A DNA stretch of 64,000 bases from Phorcus lineatus (taxonomy: Eukaryota; Mollusca; Gastropoda; Trochida; Trochidae), in contig OV121083.1 of assembly GCA_921293015.1 (NCBI GenBank), forward strand, positions 28,078,908 through 28,142,907. Reading direction: 5' to 3'. Below are positions 46,239 to 57,600 of the stretch, piece after piece (position 1 is the stretch's first letter; each line of letters starts with the position of its first letter). Under the pieces are notes generated by a model. The model had not been told where the DNA came from and ran no database searches. It was given only the letters and a program-made list of their open reading frames with translations. A program made the translations under genes and the position numbers.

Positions 46239-48472
46239 TTCTCACATTGTTCTTTAAATAATATAAGAATGTTGTTTTTCAGTCTAAGTCAAAGTGTTTA
46301 CTCACAATCACTTCCGAAAAAGAACTCTTTATATTTCAACCTGCAAATGTTATTGTATTATGCCGGCTCCAACTCGTATATACTTCGATCATTCACCCCT
46401 TCATCGAAGGCTAACGATGCCCCCAAACTACACAAATGATTGTTCACAATATTCATTGATGTTTTCCATTGAAACGTAAAAACTAACACTATCTATATGA
46501 ACAGTAGGCTGCACATTATAAATGTATAGTTTCTATGTAGGTACCCAGCCTATATACTTATCGTTCTGCGAAAATATCAGTTAGGATTTAAAGGATGGAT
46601 GAAAGTCGTCCAAATCGTGTCTTCCATGAAGCCTAATCGATCCAAAATTAATTTCGCCTTGAAAGATTGCCGCTAATTTCTTAACAATGAATTGTGCCGT
46701 TTAGTTCGAAAAAAATGTGCCGTTTTGTTCATATGCATGTCTGCAGCACGCACTTTCGCACTCTGATGCACAAGAGTTAACTACCTTTGAAAATGGCGGT
46801 AAATGTGATTGTTGTCCGGACTTTAGGATTTGTTTAAAAGTCCATTAAACTAAGTAGTTGACCATATTATGTACGGTTTTCATGGTTAAAAAGGTGAGGA
46901 TGTAAGTATAGAGTATTGACTGTAATCAAGCTTTGAGTTTACAAAAGAAACCCTTAACTGTGTTTTTTTGTCCCTGAGCAACTCACTCGGGTAACTCTTC
47001 TAACTGTTGACTCTGACATGACATCACAGCTGTTGCCTGTTGATTGTCAGGGAGGCTGGACGGTAACGGGGTCAGTTGTCCACGATTTTGTCACTTAATC
47101 AACTGTGCACATCGATTTTGTCAATTTCATAATCGTACTAGATGCAAATTCGGGAAATATGGTTGTTACCAAATCATGCAAATTTGAGAATATAGTTGTT
47201 AGACAAAACTGCACGAAATAGAAAAGTGTAATATTAGGAGATCTTTGTGTGTGTTTGTGAGTGTTCAGGGTTTTTCCTAAACCAGATCTTCAATCATGAT
47301 TAAACAGAGTTTGTTGATGCAAGGATTTAAATCTATATTAATCCTTGGTTGATGTTTATTGGATTCCTATGTCAAAGAGCATCTATAAATCAAATGCCCA
47401 ATCCTGCCTCGTTGTAGCTGCCCTACACTGAGTTAAACTTCACTGTAACCTCAGATGATTATAGGAGATAACAGCATCTATACAGGCTGCCAAGAAGTTG
47501 TCGCTTAGTAACAATTATTGCCATTTTGCTTGATGGCTGTTTAGGAATCTTTCATTTTCATTCCTGTTATTTTTCAATAAATAACCTCTTCCACATTCCA
47601 ATTATGAATAATCAACAAGTTCATAAAAAGGAGAGCTTACATTTAGTAGATATGGGGAAGTCACATGACCTGTTGAGACTACTTATCACATTTTTTTTAA
47701 TTGTCAATTTTATAGAAAGTCATCTTGGGAAAAGTTATGATATAGGAAATATCCATAATATCATGGGTTATTGTTTCAAAGTATATATCTTTAGAAATGT
47801 GATGTTCAAGAGTGACCTACATTACAGCATGGTCTTTTTTAGCCTTCACACACAACTATGGCTTCTGAATTTAAAAAACAGCAATAAATATGAAATACTA
47901 CAGATATAACTCAAATGATATAATTTATACATTTTAGATAGTATTATTTTCTGTAATAAAAAATTTGGCCACAAAAGTTAATGTCTATCCTAAGCCACAT
48001 GGTCTTTGATAAACTGCTTGGTTGGCTTCTGAGTTAGTTATGCTTGTCACTTTGACACTCTTTCCGTTGGCCTTTCGGGTGAAGACAACTCAAGTCAGAA
48101 TGATAAGTACAGCTACGTTGTCGGTGAAAGTGTTGAAACATTTAATTCCAGGGGCATTTGAAGGTGAATTTTTAGGATCTGAACTGATACAGCAGAGAAT
48201 CCTTATCTCTGTTACCTGCTATGAATGTCTTTCTCTGTTGTATTATGTATGTATGATCATACAGACATGGAATTCAAGTTACCAGAGAAACATTTCTTCC
48301 TGACAGGACAAGCCCTATTTATGTATCTTGAAGAGTATATGTTAAATCTGATCATGCGTTTGGAAGTTAGAAACAAAAACATCTCGAAACATGGAGATAA
48401 CTGCTTGCCAGCCAGTAGCAATAATTGCACACATGTTCTTTTGCTATCAGATTACAAGGAGATTAATCTAAG

Positions 48473-48601
48473 ATGTCAACAACACTGAGAACACGGCTGC
48501 AGACAAGTCGAGTGTTCCTCCTCTCTAGCCTTTCCCTGGAGGAGAGGAGAGAGTATGGAAAGATCATACAGAAACTTGGAGGAGTCTACTTTGACAGCGA
48601 G
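48473..48601 (+). CDS. SLF1: SLF1 exon 1: start codon and first half of BRCT1
   Basis: ATG at 48473. An acceptor-like tgctatcag ends at 48450, so a non-coding exon probably lies upstream. It encodes VFLLSSLSLEERREYGKIIQ then KLGGVYFDSE: strand beta1, helix alpha1 with the GG turn, and beta2 of a BRCT fold. In human SLF1 a threonine of the phosphate pocket sits in this stretch; serines 18/19 occupy the equivalent place here (alignment from memory). Donor gtatgt. Confidence 0.88.
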
Positions 48602-51600
48602 GTATGTATTGGGATTATGATCATGCACTTGACAGTATAGTTTCTATCTTTATAAACCTTTCCTGCAGATCTGATATATTTCGGGGCGGGATAGCGCAGT
48701 GGTTAGCATTTTTGGCTTCGGATCAAAAGGACTGTGGTTCAAATCCCGCCAGGGGCTCGGCAACTTTGTCTGCAGTAGAGAACTGTTCTACACGCAGTAA
48801 GGTTTGGGTGCAATGCTACACTGAATTTCAGAGCAGTACCACCCATGGTTGGCTAGTTCCAGCCGATGCTCTCAGGTTTCACTGCAGTGCATAGCCACAA
48901 TGGTCTTGCGGTCTTTCTCCCTGCCATAATACTAGCAACCGCAATACAAGTAAAGTACTCTTGAAAGTGGCATTAAACCCCATATCACCTCCCCGTTATA
49001 TTTCATCAATTCTTGCTTGTATATGTAAATGAAGATTTGATTATGGTTAGTTGACATCTTTATCCACTGTTTTCAGACGACATATTAGTGTATCGATACT
49101 TTACACCTATATCTATATATATATAAGCAGATTGGAATTGGAATTTGATCACTCTATCGCTCATTGATATGTCGTACTTATGAGTCCTACTTTTTTTATC
49201 CAGTCTTTCAAGGCATGTTGTACACATTTGATTTGTGGAAAACTTTCACGGAGTGAAAAGTTTCTTGGAGCCTTAGCTACAGGTAAATGATTACCAATTT
49301 TCCTCTTTAACTTTTACTTATTGTTACAAAGGTGGAATATGTACCATATATAATGATATTAATTATAGCTTTGGAATGTAAATCCTTATTTGCTATTGTA
49401 ATAATATTGTTGATAAGTCTTTTAAGCTCATGGTGAATTCCTGATTATTACATGTATTAACATGTCAGGAGCATTTAAAAATGCAGCCAAACAAGAGTGG
49501 TGAGCAAAAATCCTTTTACCATAATCTGGTCCTTTACACAGTGAGTTGTCCAACATTCAAAGAAAATAAAGAACTAGCGTATGTTAGACTGAATTCCTCT
49601 CAATGATACAATATTATGTGACAGAAATCATGCTTCATTCACAAGTCAGGAAATAACCAATCCGTCAGCAATGAATTTCATGTATCTACCTTAAATGTAT
49701 ATTATTGAATAATTGACTTTCATACTAAAACCAATTGACCTGTAACCAATTATCAATTTGAATATTAATATTTTGAAACCAAGGAAAGTGGATCCTGAAA
49801 CCTGAGTATGTCATCGCTTGTAACAAAGCAGATGAATGGCTGGCAGAGGCTCAGTTTGAATGGCAACCGACATATGGGAGTAGCAACCAATCAGAGCTCT
49901 TGATCTATGCACCAATGAGATGGCGACTTCACTTTGCATTGGAAGGGGCGCCAGCTTTTAAGGGATGGAATGTGTCTGTTCTCGTCTCTGACATCAAAAG
50001 GTCCTTGGTTTATAAAAGGTGAATTAGGAAAATGGGATTTATGTTAACTCTTACGTTGCTGAATATTATTTTGACCAGTTTTGCCCCCGTGGCTGAATTT
50101 TCCAGCACTCGCCTCGCTACCGTTATAGCGCAATTAGCCCCTGTGGCCGAATTTTCCAGCGCCGCCAGATGCGACCGTTTTAACAACATATGGCGTGTTT
50201 ACATGGCGAAATACGGACATTATCGTCGTTTTATACAAAGCTAGTCGGCGAATCCCGTGTTACAAATGGATGATACTTACTTGACACTTTGAATGAAATT
50301 TCTATCACCCCTGGAACGGTTTCTACAACTGAAGTAAACTTGTTTTCAATTCGGGCGCCGTAACTCAATAAATTCCAAGAGCGCATGCGCGAAATCAAAA
50401 CGAAACTAAAGATGAATAGTTCCTCTTCACATCGATATAAAAATTATTTTTATAATATGTTTAGAACGAATTTTACAAAATTTAAAAAATTGTCTTCATT
50501 TCAAACATTATAAAATCATTTAATCACTGAGTGCACACATGCAAATTATATACGGAATTGAAGCTAATTTTTTGCTCTATATTTCACGATAAATTTTATT
50601 ACGATACGCCATCCTAAACGAAAGATATAAATTACGAAAACAGGGTAGCGATAAATCCCGATAACGCTCTGACCCCCACAGTAATATAACTAAGCTAATA
50701 GTCCCGGGCAAACGCACGCGCGGGGTATCCCCGTTGAAACATACACTCACACACAATATAAATTGTCTTTATTTCCAACTTTATAAATCATGTTATTCGC
50801 TTTGTATACATGCAAATTATATATGGAATTGAAGGCAATTTATTCTTCTTTACGAAGAAATAAATCATAACAATCTTTTGCACTGTAATTAGAAGTTATT
50901 ACCAACGAAACGTGGGTATAGCTAGTAATAAATTCTTTGATATTCGCCTTACCGCAACATATGTCGCATCGTTTCCACACGTTTTATTTTGATGCAAATA
51001 TGGGCAAATTACACATGAAAATGAAGGTATTTCTTTCTGCTTTACGATGATATGAAAATAATAAATATGTACCACTTGGTTTGGAATATATAAAGTTTGC
51101 AAAGATGGTACCCTCGGGTATTTTAGAACAGATTTTGATAATTACGACATCACTAACCGCTCCTTTATTGTCTAATTGTAATTTGCAAATTTTATATAGA
51201 ATTGAAGACGATCCTTTCCTCTTTATTGTGATATAAAAATGTCGATAATGCGCTCTGCCGTTAAATGGATAGGAAGTGTAAAAAGCAGTTGAAAATAAAT
51301 CGCTTCTCGGTAAACAAAATATGAATAGAGAAATTGCCTGTTTGTGCGATGCGCGCCGGGTCCTTTCTGATTTTCTTGTACATACCAATTTTACATGGCA
51401 ATAAAGATTATCCTTTTCTCTATATTTTGATACATGAAATTGCAAAATTTACCGAGAAGTTTATGTGATATAAAGTGCGAGAAAATGGTAAAAACGTAAA
51501 GAATAAACAAAAGTCACAATTTTGCGGAACTTGCTGTATCTTTATTCTATATGGTGTATATAATTTTTTTATATCAAATCGAAGACAATTATTCCCGTTT

Positions 51601-54600
51601 TATCACGATGTAATCAATTTCAAAATACGCCTACCTGTTGAGAAGATATGAGCGAAAGAAAGGCACATGTCAAAATCGCCGTTCAGTTTACATGATTTGA
51701 ATCGAGAAATTAGCTTTTTGTGCGGCGCTTGCTGTGTCTTTATTTATTATCGCGCATGTACACATTTTACATGGAAAGAAAGACAATCTTTCTCTCTGTC
51801 TTTTGATATAAAAATTGTCAAAATACGTTGAGCACATCATGTAAAAATTGGTGTGACAAAATGGTGTAAAACTAAAAATATGTAAAAATCACCTTTTTTG
51901 CGGCACATGCTGTATCTTCAATTCAGGTAGCGTAGTTACGTATTTTATATTGAATTGAAGACAATTTTTTGCTCTTTCAAATGATCCAACCGGTATTGAA
52001 ATCCGCCCAAGGGTTCAGAGCATAGGGCGTGCGATATAAGGTTGTACGTTTGGTGTGAGTGCAGGCTTGTAAGCAAACGATAGCACGCGCGGGGCGGTAA
52101 GCTCGTGCGAGAGGGTAGAAAGTGCCCACAGGCTATTAGCACGTGCGGCGGGGACTGGGGGAAAATTGAGTTATTTTAAAGCTTATTTTCGGTACGATAA
52201 ACGTTATCAATCGTTGCATAATTTTCGGAACATGTACGCGCATTATTTAGAACACCAACGAAACAAAATTCGGTAGCTTAGCGACACACGGACGGAAAGT
52301 ACTAGCGTTGAACTGACACTACTGCCGTGCAACAATTGCCCGTCCTTCGCTACTGTGAACCTCGGCGTTAATGAGCTAGCGTGAGAAAAATAGAGTTTGG
52401 ATGTCGCATCTCGCCCAGAGGACATGCGGTCAAAGCAAATTTCAACAAGGACAGGCCCGGGACCCACATCTTAAGGGTTAATATCATTAGTAACCAGAAG
52501 AAGAATAATTCAACATGCAAATTGACAATTCTGAAAGGTACCAATATTAATGAAATACAAGAATGAAGATGATACAAATAACAATTTGAAACTTTTAATT
52601 TTTGCTGCACTATCAGTATTTAAACAAGTAAGTGTTTCTGTTCTTCTATGCTGTACTGTTTCTATTTATCTCACTGAATAGAGTTGTCTTTAGGTTGATC
52701 AATACTTGATGGAACATAGTGTAATCATAGTGTATATTTATGATACTTTCCTTGAAAAGTGATGACGATGCTATGCTAGGTATAATACACAGATGATCAC
52801 CACATATGACTCATGACATTACATGTGGTTCAGACTGCTGACAAGCGGAGGAGCCAAGCTGTACAGCCTCAAGTTGCCGGTGAAAGACCCCATGAAAGTG
52901 GCTAACACGATCACCTTCATCTTCACAGACATGCACACTCTGCCGCAGCTGCTAGCTATGTCTTTCCCAGACTACGGTATCCTCCTCCTCAAACCAGACT
53001 TCATTGGAGACTTCCTCATCCATGTAGGTGATTCTGTCTTCTACCTGGGTGATTCTCAAAATAAAAAAGGTTTAACATGAGTCTCAGAAGATGATTAAAT
53101 TTTGTATTTGATTTCCTCTGATGGGAAGCTTTGTTTGTTTCATTGCAGGACCCAAAGCCAGATCCAATGGACTACATCTTGTCAACAGCCTCACCAGGCC
53201 AGGACAGAAGTCAAAAGTCCTCTCAGGAAATAACTTCTTCTCAGTTATCAGTTTATGATTCATACAGTGATCCAACTGCATCACAAAACTCGCTTGTCAA
53301 GTCAAAACCAAATAGTGAAGCCTTACAGATATATTCTGAGTGCTCACAGTCTAGCATTGATAGTCACAAAACTGTTACTTCCTTAGTCAGAACGAATATC
53401 AACTCGCAAAGTATGAACTTAAAGATTGGCAGTAAGGAATCTGAGACCAAATCGGTGGAAGATAAGGAGTTATCTGCCCCCTGCAGGTCTCTGAGGAACA
53501 GCAGCAGGATATTGAAAGCAAAGCAGACATCTAATGTGATTCAGATTGGTTCAGACTCCTCGCCTGATTGTAGAAAACTGATAAAGGTTGAGAAGAAGAG
53601 TACACCAAGTGAAGAAACAGACTCGCTGACATCTGAGCAAACTTTGTCCCAGCCATGTAGGAGGATGTCAAAGAGGCTCATGGGAGCTCAACCAACATTG
53701 CACTGTAGTGTGAAACCTCTGCTCCGCTCCCAAGGTAAGAGCAGTCAGAACTCTAGTGGAAATGGAAATCTTTCTTCATCGCAGAGGTCAAATTCTTCTC
53801 TTGATAACTCTGTGACACATAAAAGCTCTAAAACAAAGAGAATGTCTATGAGGTGTCGAAAGGAGCAACCACTTTCGGACAATTTTGATTTCAATACAAA
53901 AGTTGACAATGACATAGTGGAAACTGAAGTTCAAAATCATAAATCAAAACATGAAGAGATGCAAACAGATTTTTCTCCAAAGATTTACACACGTTCAAGA
54001 CTAAGGAAGGAGCCTGGAAATGTCAACAGGAACACACTATTTCATACTAAAAGTAATGGGTGTAAATCTACCCAAGGGACAAGAAGTTTAAAAGGGCTAT
54101 CAGACCCAAATGTGACCATGAACAACAAAAGCATTGTTGGAGGGAAGAGCATATATGTTGAAGTGAAACCTCAGAGTGATTGTGTGGATCCTTCAGCTCT
54201 AGGGAAGACTCAAGACAAGAAGAAAGAAATAGAAACCAACCACAAAGCAACGCAAGCAAACCAAGAACAGAAAGAAGTCAAAGAATTGACCTCCAAGGCC
54301 TCCAGTACAAGAGTTGAGGAAGGCAGCAGTAAAGGGTCGGCTCAGAGTAGTAACTTACAGGTGGTCCATGGTGATGATATATCAACTGTAGTGTCCAGGT
54401 CTGCTTCACTTGCTGGTCAGGAGCCAGTTAACCGTGATCTAATGTCTGTCTCTGCACATCCACAGGAGGTCATGAACTGTGCTCCACCACCCGTCTCTGC
54501 TCCTCCAACTGATCCCAGGACCCGATCAGGAGCACTGAGGCAGATTAAGAGCAGGAGAAGCAGTGCCCGACTAAAACCTGATCAGTCTAAACACACAGCT

Positions 54601-57600
54601 GATACCTCAGTGCTTAACTATGAAAAACTTCAGGAGAAGGAAACTGCATTCAGTGCATTGTGTGAAGATAGAGTGACAGTTCTCAAGTCTGAGGTTGCAA
54701 TGAAGAAATCTGATGCACAGAACTTGATTACTGTCAGTGATGATTCTGAGAGCTCTGAATCTCAGTCAAAACAAGATTTATCTAGAAAACTCACTCAAAA
54801 TTCTGGATCTGGCACTGAGGATTTGTCATGTATTTCTAGGAACACCACACCAACAAAGCTAGTTCAAAATTCGGCTGGGCATTTGTTCCTCACAAGACTC
54901 TCACCAAGTCCTGGGAAAGCTTCACCAAGAAAGAAAAAACAACGTTCCATGCAGTCCAATCTCAGAAAAATCTCACAAAATCTTGGAAAAACTGCCCACA
55001 AGAAAAAACTTGCTCAAACATCCAAGCAATCATTTCTCGGGAATCTGTCACAAAGCCCCAGAAAAGCTTCACCAATGAAGATGTCTCAAAGTCCCTGGCA
55101 GGAGTCTCCAAGGAAACTTTCGCAAAGCTCACTTCAAGACTTTGGGTTCAGCTCTGCCAGTAAGAGAGCGACCAGGAGAAAGTTTAGTCAGTGTCTGAGC
55201 AGATCTTCGTCCTGTACCGGCTCTCCTGTCTCACTCTCTCAAGGTGATCGGGGTGAGTGTTTGCAGTTGATCTTAAAACTCATGTTAATATGCTGGGCAT
55301 CTTTTTAGCCCTCTATCTATTAGTGTTGGGAATCGGTTGAAATTTCATAATCGATCATCGGTTGGTGGCAACCGATCGATGATCGATTAATAATCGGTTG
55401 CTCTGAATTATTTAATTGTTTATAATGGCTTTTTATTCATGGTTGAATGTGAAACTTATTTATTTGCTAACATTTAAAAAATGTTATCTATTCTAATCAA
55501 TAAAGAAAGAAGAAATATTTCTATTCATTTTTTATCTGCAATAAAACAAAAATAAAAATAACACTTTGTAAGTCACAAACAATTGACTAGATGAAAACAT
55601 CTCAACAAAATAAAAATATAATAAAATTCTTCAAAATAACTTAACACTAACAGAAAAATAAAATTGAGTATATTGAGCATGAGTCTTTGATAGGAATTGA
55701 CTAAATTGGTAGTGCATAGCAGCTTAACAAAAGTTTGCTTAACTGTGCAGGATTTCCTATGTAAAATACTAATATCGGTTAAATAACCAAATTAAATTTA
55801 GAAAGTTTTATTTGATCATTTTGACTTGACAGAGTACATTATAGAGAAGGATTTGGATTACAAGGATCATTTTACACAACATATATTGGGAACTCTGTCA
55901 AGTCAAAATGATCATAATATATTTAAACTTATTTTACTAATTTTAGTGATTTTATTTATCTTTTTTTTTTCCAAAACAAATTGTAAAATGATATTATAAA
56001 GCAATTTACAAGTTTGAGTTTTTATAATTTAGACCCCAGTGTCATATAAATCCTTTTTTTCCCAGGATAGTTGTGAATTTTTGCGATGTCATCGCTGTCC
56101 GCCATTTGGTTGTTTGCGCCCCTTAGAACAAAACTAAATATAAACTTGTTTACTTAAACACAACTTCTGGATGGAATTATTATGCAGAATACAAACAAAC
56201 ATGCTTTTTAAATATATAGGCAACTTACTTTTACGATTTAAATGTTTTAATGCATGAAATATCTTAATTTATTTTTCGCATCGTAAGCGGGAGCAAAGGG
56301 ACTTAACTCCATGCTTGTACTCGGTTTGTACTCGATCACAGATTTCTTACTCGATTATGTGGTCAAATGGCCCAAACGAGCAATGCTCGCCGAACTCGAT
56401 TAATCGGAACACCACTACTATCTATAGAGAAGTATCTGGAGTTATCTTCATTTCAAGTGTCAACCTCCCATAAAAAGCCCTGGTCTCACAGCTAAAACTT
56501 TTTGATATTTTATTTGCTTGTCCACTTACAGCATTGATTGTTTCTTTAAAACTGTTTGCCATGTCTGCAGTGTGCTCACAACCAGAGAGCCCTAGGGATT
56601 GTGAGCTGAAAGTCTTCCTCCCCTCTCGGGCCGAGGTACTGGAGGAGGACGTCCATTACGTGTGCCAAGAGACCGCTCCTTCAAACTCTTCAGGTAGGAC
56701 ATGATATACAATACATTGTAATCAGAAAAGTAATCAGAAAACAGTGGTTCATTATGTAATTTTAAAAAGTGAACAATAAATTTAACTATAATAAAGTATT
56801 AATGCTACCCAAAACTCCAAGAAATTCATATTTACCTGCAGAGGTGGAAATTTGGATTCAATCAACTTAATCAGTCTTTACTGAGTTAATTTTCTTCATG
56901 AAATTCTAACTGATTCATTTTTTGCATTTCAGCTTTGAATAACAATTCATTCTTATTCTATAATTTTTAAAGCAGAATTGGAGTACGCATTTGAAGGTAC
57001 GTATGATGAATTTAATGAGTTTTGGGTTTTGTTTTTAGAATCTGAACGTCCAACTCCTCCGACCAATAGTCTCAAGTCCGTTTGTCCAGCAAAAAGGAAA
57101 ATCTTTGAAGATGAGAAGCCTGCAGACCATCCCCCTGTCAAGAAGAGAAAAATGGCTCAAGTAAGTGGAGGATAATGTTTTCTTTATAAGATATTAGATC
57201 TTATCTGATGGTTGTCATCTGAAGGTTTCAAATACATGTATGTTACATTTCACCTTTTTGGCATTATAAACATCGCCTTTAATTGCTGCAATATTGCCTA
57301 AGCGGTGCAGTAAGTCACTCGTTATGAATGAACAGCATTGACTGAATGACAGTGGCGGATCCAGGAATTTTTAAAGTGGGGTAGGGGGTTACCGATTTTA
57401 TCAATGCCTTTTTTTTATTCCAAAAGTCATGATCTGCCACTGATTGTTTCTCATCTCTACCTAATATCTAGAAGTACAGGCTTTAAAACATTGTGAAAAG
57501 AGATGTGTTATCCAAATGTAACTGTAAACGTAATCAACTTGCATTGTCTCTTTCGAGTATCTTACCATAAAACTATTTGTTTCCTGGTTTCCAATATTGG

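Larger units (their letters stand above)
40082..48472. other. region between the EFR3 and SLF1 start regions
   Basis: 8.4 kb that must hold the first exon(s) of EFR3 (minus strand), a probable non-coding first exon of SLF1 (plus strand) and their promoters. None could be fixed. Repeats: 43010-43800, 43927-44230 with 45133-45550, 44336-44722 and 46150-46238. Around 46790-46800 an aaaatggcgg word resembles a YY1 site, a common mark near animal start sites. Confidence 0.55.
55253..56570 (+). other. SLF1 intron 5, mostly a hAT-like element
   Basis: 1.3 kb intron of which 1097 bp (55321-56417) is a single insertion; the remainder is short splice-flanking sequence. Confidence 0.85.

Noticed and set aside
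47526-47909. 127-codon plus-strand open frame
   Set aside because: AT-rich codons, no domain, no splice context linking it to SLF1 exon 1.
48683-48755. a functional tRNA gene
   Set aside because: A and B boxes are present, but acceptor and anticodon stems do not pair well and the sequence runs into a SINE body bounded by a target duplication.
48604-48894. 96-codon frame reading through SLF1 intron 1
   Set aside because: It is the translated tRNA head of the SINE, a common false ORF.
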